A DNA stretch of 64,000 nucleotides from Planctomycetaceae bacterium (GTDB lineage: Bacteria > Planctomycetota > Planctomycetia > Planctomycetales > Planctomycetaceae): NCBI GenBank assembly GCA_021732975.1, contig JAKFWC010000019.1, forward strand, positions 168,484 through 232,483. The letters run 5' to 3'. This document shows positions 1-8,402 of the stretch, piece after piece; positions within the stretch are counted from its first letter, which is position 1, and every line of letters starts with the position of its first letter. The notes below the pieces were generated by a model. That model had not been told where the DNA came from. It made no database searches and saw nothing but the letters and a program-made list of their open reading frames with translations. The position numbers were made by a program, and so were the translations under genes.

Positions 1-15
1 CGGGAGTGGTCGCTG

Positions 16-606
16 ATGTGCCGATGGTGGACGGCGTTTCTGCTCGGAATCGTGCTTGTGACAGGCCCGCGCCTCGTCGCGGCCGAGGATGATCCGTTCG
101 CCGAAGAAGTGCCGCCCGTCGCTGTCGAACCGGTGCCGTTGGTCATTCCGGCTCTGGAACCTCCCGAACCCGAGACGATAACAGTGGCGCCGCCGCCGCC
201 ATTGGATGCCCCCGAGCCGGTTCAAGAGCCCCACTTACCACAGCGGTCTCCGCCGTCGACCGAACCGTCCTTGGCACAACAACGGGTTCACGCACGGGCC
301 GCTCAGGAAGCCCGTAATCGGAAAACCCGGATCGAACAACGTCGCCACGGAGTCGTGCCTGGCACATCAGCGTTCTTCCCCAGTTCCGGGCCATTTGTGA
401 ATCCGTCCTTGTTCTACACCGATCCAGGCATCCGCGTCGCCTTCCGACCGATAACGATGTCGGGTCTCGAACCGCTGCCCGGTGTGCGACCCCGGTCGAA
501 TGTTGTGCCGAAGAAACCACTTCCGCGCCCGATGAAGTCCGAAGACGAGAATCGAAGTCGCCAAGAACCGGCGGCAGAAATCGCCGTTCCATCCGAGAAA
601 CCGTGA
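16..606 (+). CDS. Exported proline-rich hypothetical protein
   Basis: The 196-residue product begins with a signal peptide: a short charged start, a hydrophobic run (FLLGIVLV) and a likely cleavage near VAA-EDD. The next 70 residues are very rich in Pro, Glu and Val, as in a periplasmic linker or wall-spanning segment. The rest is basic and polar with no motif I recognise. A GGAG lies about ten bases before the ATG, so the gene looks complete although only 15 bases precede it in the window. It points the same way as the small lipoprotein gene downstream. Function unknown. Confidence 0.6.
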   Translation: MCRWWTAFLLGIVLVTGPRLVAAEDDPFAEEVPPVAVEPVPLVIPALEPPEPETITVAPPPPLDAPEPVQEPHLPQRSPPSTEPSLAQQRVHARAAQEARNRKTRIEQRRHGVVPGTSAFFPSSGPFVNPSLFYTDPGIRVAFRPITMSGLEPLPGVRPRSNVVPKKPLPRPMKSEDENRSRQEPAAEIAVPSEKP

Positions 607-734
607 AATCCTGGGGTCTCTCCGGGGATGAATCACGCGTTCGGTCTTTGGAGAAACCGCCGCCGATTCTACAACGCCCAGCGTTCTGATCGGGTGTGCC
701 GGGAGGACGGTCGAGGTCTGAGAAGGAGAAACCC

Positions 735-929
735 ATGTCACGAATCTGCTTGTGGGTGATGCTGCTCACCACCTCCAGCCTGATGGGTTGTGCTTCATTC
801 TGGCACGATCTGAAGCCGCACCGGATGCATCGTCTCAACCGGCATCCGGCTCCGTCGCTTGATCCCGAGTTCACGTCTTTGACGCCGAGTACAGCACCGA
901 CCATCCTGCGGGCTCAGAGCCCCGAATAG
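735..929 (+). CDS. Small putative lipoprotein
   Basis: A 64-residue protein with a type II signal peptide: hydrophobic WVMLLTTSSLMGC with the lipobox cysteine at residue 19. The mature part is about 45 residues, His/Pro/Arg-rich near its start, with no recognised domain. I chose the ATG at 735 because AAGGAG sits 6 bases upstream; the reading frame is open back to 696 but without a comparable ribosome site. It is followed, convergently, by hemC. Probably an outer-membrane or periplasm-facing lipoprotein of unknown role. Confidence 0.6.
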   Translation: MSRICLWVMLLTTSSLMGCASFWHDLKPHRMHRLNRHPAPSLDPEFTSLTPSTAPTILRAQSPE

Positions 930-984
930 GACACTTGGTGAATCGCCGCGGGGTGCGAAACCGCAAGCGTTCGTTGAGCGCGGG

Positions 985-1917
985 TTACAGGACGGATGCG
1001 GCGCCTTGATCCACGAGGAGTTTCGCGACGAGCGCACCGAGTGGTTCCGGATTCTGATTGTCTCCCGTGGCGGTCGCTATCCAGCGTTGCTTGCCATCGG
1101 GCGACAAGACCACCGCTTCCATGAGCAGCGCCGTTCCTTCGACGCGAGTGCTGACACCGACCGGAGCGTGACAACCGGCCCGCAGGCTTCGCAGCAGCGA
1201 CCGTTCGGCAAGAGCGGCGGCCCACGTCGGCCGATGTGTGATGAGCTGCAGCAAACGCTGCGTGGCGACATCATCCGCCCGGCATTCGAGGCCGATCGCC
1301 CCCTGACTCACCGCGGGGTACATCACCGGCGGTGCAATCGGGCACGAAATCCGCTGCTCCAATCCCAGGCGAATCAACCCCGCAGAAGCGAGGATCAAGG
1401 CGTCGTACTCGCCTTCGTCGAGTTTTCGCAGCCGGGTTTCGACGTTTCCGCGGATTTCGCTGAGTTGCAGGTCAGGCCGTAGATACCGCAATTGCGATTG
1501 TCGCCGCGGACTGCCGGTTCCCACCCGCGCAGCGTGGGGCAAGGCTTCCCATTGGGGAGGCAGCGAACTTCCTTTCGGCAGGACAAGAGCATCGGCCGTC
1601 ACGCCTCGTTCGGGAATCCCGGCGAGTTGTAGTCCCGGGGTCGTCTCGGTCGGCAAGTCCTTCAGGCTGTGAACGGCGAGATCGGCCCGGCCATCGAGCA
1701 CGGCGACTTGCACTTCCCGTGTGAAGACACCGGTACCGCCCATGTCACGCAGCGGTTGTGACTGCACGCGATCGCCGGTGGTCGAGATTTCGACCAGTTC
1801 CACCATGGTGTTCGGGCTGGCGGCGTGAATCAGGCCGGCAATGTGTCGTGCCTGCCAGAGTGCCAACGCACTGCCACGCGTCGCCAGGCGAACCGAAGAA
1901 GTTACAGAAACCGTCAC
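985..1917 (-). CDS. hemC: Hydroxymethylbilane synthase (porphobilinogen deaminase)
   Basis: Joins four porphobilinogen molecules into hydroxymethylbilane for haem synthesis in the cytoplasm. At 310 residues it has the usual family length. The start RLATRGSALALWQA, the catalytic-Asp segment AVHSLKDLPTE (Asp about 87), the GTGSPRRQSQL segment and the dipyrromethane-cofactor cysteine in SLRAGCHAPVG (Cys about 249) are all present, so it should be active. The start used is a GTG at 1915-1917; no better ATG is in frame. No other haem gene lies nearby. The gene is convergent with the lipoprotein gene and separated from comF by a palindromic repeat. Confidence 0.95.
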   Translation of the reverse strand: MTVSVTSSVRLATRGSALALWQARHIAGLIHAASPNTMVELVEISTTGDRVQSQPLRDMGGTGVFTREVQVAVLDGRADLAVHSLKDLPTETTPGLQLAGIPERGVTADALVLPKGSSLPPQWEALPHAARVGTGSPRRQSQLRYLRPDLQLSEIRGNVETRLRKLDEGEYDALILASAGLIRLGLEQRISCPIAPPVMYPAVSQGAIGLECRADDVATQRLLQLITHRPTWAAALAERSLLRSLRAGCHAPVGVSTRVEGTALLMEAVVLSPDGKQRWIATATGDNQNPEPLGALVAKLLVDQGAASVL

Positions 1918-2065
1918 GCTGAACTTTCAAAGCAAGTGATGCAGGATGGCATGCGTGCAGCCTTGGGCAAGCATGCTGTTAGTGGTCGGGAATCATTGTC
2001 CCGAGTCCGGCTGGCATCAACAAGCATGCGATATCCACCAAGCGGTAACGCTACTACCCGCTGTA

Positions 2066-2141
2066 TGTGCCACGGCCGTGTCGGCCGTGCAAATTTGCTA
2101 CGCGTCTTGCTACTTCACACGGCCGACACGGCCGTGGCACA
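2066..2141. repeat. Dispersed palindromic repeat, family A, copy 1
   Basis: A 76-bp element with inverted arms of about 24 bp that match perfectly, bounded by TGTGCCAC and GTGGCACA. Each arm also contains its own small hairpin (CACGGC paired with GCCGTG), so the element can fold as one long stem or two short ones. Near-identical copies lie at 11534-11610 and 25553-25628. It sits between hemC and the end of comF. Confidence 0.9.
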
Positions 2142-2154
2142 CCCCGCTTGTCCT

Positions 2155-2946
2155 TTATTCCATGCGGGCAGCGCGGACAGAACTGACTCCCAGGCCGCGG
2201 GCGATGACGGCAACCACGACATCAGCCACCCCGGCTTTTCTCAGGGCGCGCGTTGCGGCTTCCGCGGTGGCACCCGTGGTGAGAACATCGTCGGCCAACA
2301 GCAATCGAGCGCCGGTTAAATCGGTACCTGCGGGGACTTCAAACGCACCACGTTGCTGTTCCCGGCGGATACTCGGTGCCGCCCCCGTTTGTGGCGGCGT
2401 GGGTCGCGGCTTGCGGAGAATCGACGCCCGCATCGGTCGCTGCAGCCGTTCAGACAGACGCTCGGCGATGGTTTCCGCGGCGGAATGAATCCCGAAGAAC
2501 CGGCGTTGCCAATCCTGCGGCACGGGCACGATGGCGTCGAATTCCTCCGCCAGAAACTCGGTGAGCTGGTCCGCGATCAGCAAGTCCGTCAGCCCGCGCA
2601 TCAAGGGACCGCCATGAACGAGTTGCCCGCGCCCGATGGCGGTTTGCAATGCGCCATCGTACACGCCGAGGGCCATCACACGGCGAAAGGCAAAGTGATC
2701 GCCATGACAATGTCCACAACTGGAGAGAGTCACCAGATTCGGACCGACCGCGGCCCCACATCGTGCACAGTGCGGTCCGGGCGCGTTCTGCAGTTGGTCG
2801 GCACAGGCATCACAAAACGCGCCGCCCCCATCACCAGGAGAGGAACCGCAAACGAGACACGCCGGCGGAAACAAAAAGTCGACCGCAGGTTGCCACCACA
2901 GTCGCAACCGTTGCCACCATACAGTGTGTGAGCCGGCGTCGGACAT
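2155..2946 (-). CDS. ComF-family phosphoribosyltransferase-like protein
   Basis: About 263 residues from the ATG at 2946. The N-terminal third carries a double zinc-finger pattern (CLVCG, CDAC, HCARCG, CGHC) and the C-terminal third a type I phosphoribosyltransferase motif (LLLADDVLTTGAT), the arrangement of ComF/GntX. In competent bacteria ComF helps take up single-stranded DNA; in others its role is unclear. The frame is open to 3018, but that would overlap the upstream gene by 62 bases; the start at 2946 leaves a 10-base gap and suggests co-transcription. No other competence gene is in the window. Confidence 0.85.
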   Translation of the reverse strand: MSDAGSHTVWWQRLRLWWQPAVDFLFPPACLVCGSSPGDGGGAFCDACADQLQNAPGPHCARCGAAVGPNLVTLSSCGHCHGDHFAFRRVMALGVYDGALQTAIGRGQLVHGGPLMRGLTDLLIADQLTEFLAEEFDAIVPVPQDWQRRFFGIHSAAETIAERLSERLQRPMRASILRKPRPTPPQTGAAPSIRREQQRGAFEVPAGTDLTGARLLLADDVLTTGATAEAATRALRKAGVADVVVAVIARGLGVSSVRAARME

Positions 2947-2956
2947 CAGGTCCGTC

Positions 2957-3907
2957 TCACTTCGTCCATTCCACGAACTGGGCATGGGCCTCGGCAACTT
3001 TGCCGGCTTTCGCGTCACCGGTGTGGGCGAACAGGCCGTATTTCACCTGGAATGATTCACCCGGTTTCAGCGTGAGCGGCACTTCCGGGGACTGGCCCTT
3101 CGAGTACACCTTTTCGCCGAACGGGCTGATGGAGAAGAGGCCATACGCCCGGACGTGGTATCGCGAGGGACGCACGTTCTGGGGGTGATCGAACAAGGCC
3201 ACGCCGGCGACTTTGCCGTCCACGGGACCACTGTAATCGACCCATGGGGAGGGTTTCCCCCAGCAGTTTTCTTCGCCGACATCGCCGGAGGCATTCACGA
3301 TCACGCCCCCGGTTTTGGCGTTCATCGTCGGGGCGACACGAATGGCGAGGAAGCCTTCCTTTGTATCCTGAAACTGCACCGGCTCCGCGGCAGCGGTCAA
3401 GCGAATGTCATACACCATCAAGCGATTCGGGAAGATCGTGACATCGGTAGTTTCCACCAACACGGGTTTACCCGCTTCCCCCTGCCAATCATTAACCATC
3501 TTCACGGTCAACGAGCCGTTGGCATTCGCTGTCGCCGCGATGCTTTTGTTGGCAATCCGTTCCGCATTCGGCGTGGCATCGACGGCATCCTGCTGTTGAT
3601 ACTTGCCGCCCCAGAAGTTCACGCCGTTGACGTGCTCCACGCCGACCCAGATCCCCTTGTGATGCTTGTGATCGAACGGGGCGACCGCATTGACGACGTG
3701 TCCGCCCGGGGCCCGCAATGGGAAGACATACGGTTTTGCCAACCCCGGTCCGACGTTGAAGACGGCAAAGGGCTCGCCGCCAACCCGTACGCCGAGCTGC
3801 CCGGGGACTTCCACGGCCGTTACCGCCGGGCCTTCCGCTGCACAACGATCAATGCTCGAAACCAAAATCACACCCGTCAGAACGGCGAAGGCAGACAGAC
3901 GCAGCAT
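2957..3907 (-). CDS. Exported DUF6807 (PmoA-like) protein
   Basis: A 316-residue exported protein. After a signal peptide (LSAFAVLTGVILVSS) it has the features of the DUF6807/'PmoA' family common in Planctomycetes: FDHKHHKGIWVG, NGVNFWGGKY, a segment DTKEGFLAIRVA and a late PWVDYSGPVDG. The family name comes from annotation transfer; it is probably a beta-rich, carbohydrate-related protein rather than methane monooxygenase. I chose the ATG at 3907 because AGGAG lies 7 bases before it; an in-frame ATG at 3928 and the open frame to 3961 lack this. It precedes comF with a short gap. Confidence 0.8.
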   Translation of the reverse strand: MLRLSAFAVLTGVILVSSIDRCAAEGPAVTAVEVPGQLGVRVGGEPFAVFNVGPGLAKPYVFPLRAPGGHVVNAVAPFDHKHHKGIWVGVEHVNGVNFWGGKYQQQDAVDATPNAERIANKSIAATANANGSLTVKMVNDWQGEAGKPVLVETTDVTIFPNRLMVYDIRLTAAAEPVQFQDTKEGFLAIRVAPTMNAKTGGVIVNASGDVGEENCWGKPSPWVDYSGPVDGKVAGVALFDHPQNVRPSRYHVRAYGLFSISPFGEKVYSKGQSPEVPLTLKPGESFQVKYGLFAHTGDAKAGKVAEAHAQFVEWTK

Positions 3908-4064
3908 GGAGCGACTCCTGTGGTTCATGTACAAGGTGAGCGAATGGATGTTGAAAAGCACTGTATCCCGCCCCGCACAGCGTCACAATCGAATGGGGAC
4001 TGGCGGACAGGTTGAACGCGTCGTGGCGCTCTCTGCACACAGCGTTGCTCTATGACGGGCGGAA

Positions 4065-4442
4065 ATGAATAATCGACGCATGACATCTGGACTTATTCCC
4101 GTGAATCGGTGGTCGGTCGGCCTCATTGCCGCGGCTTGTTTCGTCCTGGCAGGGGTGGTGCATTTCACCGTTGACAGCGGTGCCGCAGAGTTGTGGGAAG
4201 GGGCGCTGTCGCGCGTGGGCGTGGTGATGTGTGCGGTCTGGCTGGCGATGCCGACCCGCACTCGTGATGCCGCGTGGGCGCACATCTCCTGGCAGACACT
4301 GGCGGGCGGGCTGCTGGGATTGGTGATGATTGTCCGCACGCGCGTGCCGTTGAAGTTATTGATTCCCGCGGCCTTGTTTTCCGCGGGTGTGTACTTCGTC
4401 CTGCGACCACGGCCGAAAACCCGCCCGCAACGCCGTGCGTAA
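4065..4442 (+). CDS. Small integral membrane protein, unknown function
   Basis: A 125-residue protein with about four predicted membrane segments: VGLIAAACFVLAGVV, a segment around VGVVMCAVWLAM, LAGGLLGLVMIV and LLIPAALFSAGVYFVL. The tail is basic (RPRPKTRPQRRA). It is divergent from the DUF6807 gene, and its stop is followed nine bases later by a repeat of family C. I do not recognise a named family. Confidence 0.6.
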   Translation: MNNRRMTSGLIPVNRWSVGLIAAACFVLAGVVHFTVDSGAAELWEGALSRVGVVMCAVWLAMPTRTRDAAWAHISWQTLAGGLLGLVMIVRTRVPLKLLIPAALFSAGVYFVLRPRPKTRPQRRA

Positions 4443-4450
4443 TGGTCTCA

Positions 4451-4531
4451 TTTAGCCCCCGGTTGTCCGCAACCGGGGGTCTTCGTGCGATCAACATCGG
4501 CGTCCCCCCGTTGCAGCAACGGGGGGCTAAA
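4451..4531. repeat. Dispersed double-hairpin repeat, family C, copy 1
   Basis: Starts TTTAGCCCCC and ends GGGGGGCTAAA. The left half forms a hairpin (CCCCCGGTTG with CAACCGGGGG) and the right half another (CCCCCCGTTG with CAACGGGGGG); the two halves are also inverted copies of each other. A second, more eroded copy lies at 32410-32490. It directly follows the small membrane protein gene and could stop its transcript. Confidence 0.85.
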
Positions 4532-4770
4532 TGGGGCGATGCCACCCCATCCGCGAATCGCGCACCACTTCACACATCTTCGTGGCGATGATGGACAAAT
4601 CTGCAATCCGCGCCGTCGTGACGAATTGGTGTTGACGGGCTTTCAGTTGGTCCCTATTTTCCCGCCGCCCGGTCCCGTTCCACGGGTGTCTCGAACCGGC
4701 CACACCGGTGGAGTTCCTGGCACCGAGGGTTAATCGCTCACGCACGGATGCGCGTCGATGGCACTCGCAC
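4532..4770. other. Non-coding stretch, no gene recognised
   Basis: About 240 bases between the family C repeat and the structured region. I see no open frame with a convincing ribosome site and no tRNA-like fold. It contains GC-rich inverted bits (for example CCGGCCACACCGGTGG near 4697) but nothing I can name. Confidence 0.5.
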
Positions 4771-4901
4771 GGGACAGGACGCGGGGAGCTGCGCACGGAC
4801 GCGCTCGCTCCCCTTGTCTGGGCACATCGCCGTTGATCCGAACGCCCGGCAGAGATGCAGGTCCTCAGCCCCCCTGGGACCCCGTTTCTGCCGGGCTTTT
4901 T
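4771..4901 (+). ncRNA. Candidate structured RNA ending in a terminator
   Basis: Two nested stems can be drawn on the + strand. GACA (4773-4776) plus GGGGAGC (4783-4789) pair with GCTCCCC (4807-4813) plus TGTC (4815-4818). After a short linker a long hairpin with an inner loop follows, ending in five T (see the terminator entry). No coding frame of note covers it on the + strand. It matches none of tmRNA, RNase P RNA or SRP RNA by the motifs I know. It could also be only a long terminator for 4065-4442. Confidence 0.3.
4844..4901 (+). terminator. Rho-independent terminator-like hairpin
   Basis: GCCCGGCAGA (4844-4853) pairs with TCTGCCGGGC (4887-4896). Inside it GGTCC (4860-4864) pairs with GGACC (4877-4881). 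TTTTT follows at 4897-4901. It reads on the + strand, just outside the end of the leftward sulfatase gene, so it ends rightward transcription entering from 4065 onward. Confidence 0.65.
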
Positions 4902-4908
4902 CGTCGAT

Positions 4909-6408
4909 TCACGGCACCGTCGCGAGGCCCGGTATCGTGAGTGGAAACACAGTGTTCGGGGCAACTTCCCTCCGCAACACGCCTTCCGCCTGTTGGATCA
5001 GATCGGGCCGCGTCGCCGCGAGATCATGGGCTTCGGCGTGGTCTTTCGACAGATCATAAACTTCCCACGGGCCGGGCATTTTGGTCTTCAGGCTTTGCCG
5101 CACGAGCTTGAAATCGCCCAACCGGACCGCAACCTGCCCACCGTATTCGGGAAAGACCCATAGCATCGGCTTCCGATTCGGAAGCGATCCTTTCCCGGTG
5201 AACGTCGGCCACAAGTTTTCACCATCCAGATTCGCCGGGGGTTCCAGTCCGGCGGCGGCACACAGCGTCGGGAACCAGTCCGCGAAATAGCTTGGCGTTG
5301 CATTCACCGTCCCTGCGGCAATCTTCCCGGGCAGTCGTGCGATCATCGGCACGCGAATGCCCCCTTCATACACGCTCCCCTTGTAGCCCCGCAGTCCCGC
5401 CGTGCTATTGAAGAACACCGGGTCGGCACCACCGATGTGAAACCGCGTCCCTTTCGGACCGGCATGCGTCGTGCCGTTGTCGCTCGTGAAAATGACTAGT
5501 GTGTTGTCCGCCAATCCGAACCGATCGAGGGTCGCCAGCACGCGCCCGACATAGCCATCGAGATCCGAAATCATCGCGGCATAACCAGCTCGCGGTCGCG
5601 GATGGGGCAGATAACCGCTGTCGCCGCGATAGACCTCGGTGTCCCATTCCGGCGGAAACTTCTCCACCGATTCCCGCGGCGGATGCATCGCCACGTGGGG
5701 TTCGATGAACGGCAAATAGAGAAAAAAGGGACGCGATCGGTGAGCTTCGACGAACTTCTCCGCCTCGGCGATCATGAGCTTGGGCGCATAGGTTTTGCCG
5801 ACCCAGTCGTCGATCTTCACATCCCCCTCCGGTTGCTTGGCGTACCCGGGAATCGGCGGCATGTTAATGACGATCTTCTCACCGTTGCGCCACACATGCG
5901 ACGGATAGTAACTGTGCGCGACCGACTGACAGTTGTAACCGAAGAACAAGTCGAAGCCTTTGCGGTTCGGATCGCCGGTACTGCCGACCGGTCCGAGTCC
6001 CCACTTGCCCATCGCGCCGGTGGCATAACCGGCTTTCTGAAATAATTGCACGACGGTGACAGCCTGGTCAGTCAGCGGGTACTGGCCTTCGTCGAACTCG
6101 GGGAGCAATTTTTTCGCCGGCAGATTGCCCCGGATTTCCGCGTGCCCGAGATGCTTGCCGGTCATCAACACACACCGCGATGGTGCACACACCGGCGCGC
6201 CACTGTAGTGCCGGGTGAACCGCATCCCTTGTGAAGCCAGCCGATCGAGATTCGGCGTCGAGATCTTCGTCTGGCCATAACAACCGAGTTCGCCCCAACC
6301 GAGATCGTCCGCCAGGATGAAGACCACATTGAGCTTCTCGGCCGCGACGGCAGGCGCAACCACCATCGACAGCCACACGAAGGTTGCCAGAGACAGTTTC
6401 AGTTTCAT
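4909..6408 (-). CDS. Exported sulfatase (arylsulfatase family)
   Basis: A 499-residue exported sulfatase (alkaline phosphatase superfamily, S1 type) that should hydrolyse sulfate esters, most likely on algal or other polysaccharides. Signal peptide at residues 1-23. FILADDLGWGELGCYG gives metal-binding Asp residues. The maturation motif CAPSR with Cys74 is the residue turned into formylglycine by an FGE enzyme not found in this window. ATGAMGKWGLG and FTSDNGTTHAGPKG supply further active-site positions. Its ATG overlaps the TGA of the upstream sulfatase gene as ATGA, so translation is probably coupled. Natural substrate cannot be told from sequence. Confidence 0.93.
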   Translation of the reverse strand: MKLKLSLATFVWLSMVVAPAVAAEKLNVVFILADDLGWGELGCYGQTKISTPNLDRLASQGMRFTRHYSGAPVCAPSRCVLMTGKHLGHAEIRGNLPAKKLLPEFDEGQYPLTDQAVTVVQLFQKAGYATGAMGKWGLGPVGSTGDPNRKGFDLFFGYNCQSVAHSYYPSHVWRNGEKIVINMPPIPGYAKQPEGDVKIDDWVGKTYAPKLMIAEAEKFVEAHRSRPFFLYLPFIEPHVAMHPPRESVEKFPPEWDTEVYRGDSGYLPHPRPRAGYAAMISDLDGYVGRVLATLDRFGLADNTLVIFTSDNGTTHAGPKGTRFHIGGADPVFFNSTAGLRGYKGSVYEGGIRVPMIARLPGKIAAGTVNATPSYFADWFPTLCAAAGLEPPANLDGENLWPTFTGKGSLPNRKPMLWVFPEYGGQVAVRLGDFKLVRQSLKTKMPGPWEVYDLSKDHAEAHDLAATRPDLIQQAEGVLRREVAPNTVFPLTIPGLATVP

Positions 6409-8303
6409 CGCTTCTTCTTTGCTTTGGCATTGACGGGCGCTGCGTTCGGTTTGGCATCAGGGCCGATGTTGGCGATCAGTCGCGGAACGTAGGAGCTGTA
6501 GCGCGGACCGGGCGAGGGACCGTTCGGATCGATTGTCGCGATCCGTGCGTGCAGCGAAGCCGCTTTTGGGCCGAGGGTTTCGATGGCCGCGAGGGCCGAC
6601 ATCGCTGTCAGCACACCGTGATCCTTCGGAACCATGAGCGGCCCCAACGTTGCCAGCGCTTTCATGCGAATCGCGTCTTCTCCATACTCGGCGAGCGATT
6701 GAGCCGCGACAATTCGCACCGCAGGGGCTGGGTCATCCAGTGCTGTTGTCAACGGACCGATGTTCGGGGCCACGGCGTCTTTCCCGCGCATCAACAGTCC
6801 CAGCGCGGCCCAATAACGGACGGCACTGTCGGCATCGGTGAGGGACATCGCCAACGAAGGCACCGCGGCGGGTTCCAGACTCGAAGCCCGTTCCGCCACC
6901 GTCAAGATTCTTTCCAAGGGATAGCGACTGTGGTCTCGCGCGAGGTCATACGGTGAACTGTCGACCGAGCGCGAATGCAGTTCCATCTCCGGCAGGAACG
7001 AAACGTCCCGCACGTCGACCAGATGTTGTCGGAGAACCCCGCGGAATTTTTCCAAAAGGGCTCGGTGTTTCGTCGACGCAGCCAGATTCCGGACTTCATC
7101 GCGATCCGTTTCAAGATCGTAGAGTTCCTCGGCGGTTTTGGGGACTTGCCAGAACAGCGATTGGGCAGCGTTGGCCTTGCCCGCGACGAAGAGGTCATGC
7201 CAAATCCGTGTCGTCGGGGTGTCGAACTGATACGTCACACGCTGCGCCTGCGACACATGCGGGTAATAGTTTCGCAGATAGACATAACGACCATCGGTCA
7301 CGCTGCGAACCAGATCAACGCATTCATCCATGCGACCGCGTTCACCGAACAGATACGGCTGCGGCGAACTCTGAAACGGCCCGGCAAACGCATGGCCCTG
7401 CATCCATTCCGGCGGTTGAATACCGGCCAGACTCAGCACGGTGGGGGCGAGATCGACAAAGCCTACCAGGCGATCCGATGCACCACCCGCGTGGTATTCC
7501 TTCGGGGCCAGATGCTGCCATTTTTCCGGGAAATAGACCACCAGCGGCACATGCAGCCCGGAGTTGCACGGCCAGCGCTTGCTGCGAGGCATACCGCTGC
7601 CGTGGTCGCCGTAGTAGAAGACAATCGTGTCGTCCGCTAATCCGGCATCGGTCAACTCGCGCAGATGCCGACCCGCATCTGCGTCGGCTTCGCTCACTTT
7701 GTCGTAGTACTGTGCCCAATCTTCGCGGACTTCCGGCGTATCGGGATGATACGCCGGGATGCGCACCTCTGCAGGCTTGGTGATCTGCGTATGCGGCCGC
7801 GTCCGAATCTGGCTTTCATGGCTCTTCGTCGAATTGAAGATCGCAAAGAAGGGTTGATTCGCCGGGCGGTTTTTCCAATGCGCTTTTGCCGAGGATTCAT
7901 CCCACACTTTCCCGGGTTCGCGAAGATTGTAGTCGGTCTTGCTATTGTTTGTGCAGTAATATCCAGTATCACGCAGAATCTGCGGGTACATCTTCGTTCC
8001 CGTCGGCATGGAAACCAAGGACCGCATATGCAACGCGCCGAGGCTGGACGGATACATCCCGGAAATGATGGCGGTGCGCGCCGGCGCACACACCGGCGCG
8101 GTCGACCACACTTTTTTGAAAATCATCCCCTTGGCGGCGAGTGCATCCACATTCGGCGTGCGGGCCAGCTTGTCACCGTAACAACCCATCTCCGGCCCGT
8201 GGTCTTCGCTGGTGAGCCAGAGAATGTTCGGCAGCGCCGCGACGACGGCCTGCGGGGTAACCATTACCGTGAAACAGGTGAAGACAATGGCAATGGCTTT
8301 CAT
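6405..8303 (-). CDS. Exported sulfatase with C-terminal HEAT-like repeats
   Basis: A 632-residue exported sulfatase. After a signal peptide (to about residue 23) come WLTSEDHGPEMGCYGD and the formylglycine motif CAPAR with Cys72. The motif YYGDHGSGMPRSKRW follows about residue 230. From about residue 470 onward the chain changes to Ala/Leu-rich helical repeats (for example AVRYWAALGLLMRG, AVRIVAAQSLAEYG) that look like HEAT repeats, perhaps a protein- or glycan-binding platform. The tail is very basic (AKAKKKR). It is second in a three-sulfatase run: 99 bases after the first and overlapping the third by four bases. Confidence 0.92.
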   Translation of the reverse strand: MKAIAIVFTCFTVMVTPQAVVAALPNILWLTSEDHGPEMGCYGDKLARTPNVDALAAKGMIFKKVWSTAPVCAPARTAIISGMYPSSLGALHMRSLVSMPTGTKMYPQILRDTGYYCTNNSKTDYNLREPGKVWDESSAKAHWKNRPANQPFFAIFNSTKSHESQIRTRPHTQITKPAEVRIPAYHPDTPEVREDWAQYYDKVSEADADAGRHLRELTDAGLADDTIVFYYGDHGSGMPRSKRWPCNSGLHVPLVVYFPEKWQHLAPKEYHAGGASDRLVGFVDLAPTVLSLAGIQPPEWMQGHAFAGPFQSSPQPYLFGERGRMDECVDLVRSVTDGRYVYLRNYYPHVSQAQRVTYQFDTPTTRIWHDLFVAGKANAAQSLFWQVPKTAEELYDLETDRDEVRNLAASTKHRALLEKFRGVLRQHLVDVRDVSFLPEMELHSRSVDSSPYDLARDHSRYPLERILTVAERASSLEPAAVPSLAMSLTDADSAVRYWAALGLLMRGKDAVAPNIGPLTTALDDPAPAVRIVAAQSLAEYGEDAIRMKALATLGPLMVPKDHGVLTAMSALAAIETLGPKAASLHARIATIDPNGPSPGPRYSSYVPRLIANIGPDAKPNAAPVNAKAKKKR

Positions 8304-8402
8304 GGGAACCCCTGCTTTACTACGGATCAGTCGACCTTGGGAGTGTCGGGCAACAATCTGTCCCTTTTCCCCCCGCGGGTGGAGGCAAGGGGACCGGATG
8401 GT

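Noticed and set aside
143..904. A leftward 253-codon open frame opposite the first two small genes
   Set aside because: It would cover both the proline-rich exported protein and the lipoprotein, each with a signal peptide and ribosome site on the + strand. Its product is Arg-rich and unordered, as expected of an antisense frame.
3155..4015. A rightward 286-codon open frame opposite the DUF6807 gene
   Set aside because: Antisense shadow of the DUF6807 gene, with no ribosome site or motif.
4532..4901. SRP RNA, RNase P RNA or tmRNA in the long intergenic region
   Set aside because: The motifs I know for each (GGTCAGG-type SRP tip, GAGGAAAGTCC for RNase P, a tRNA-like end with an internal tag frame for tmRNA) are absent.
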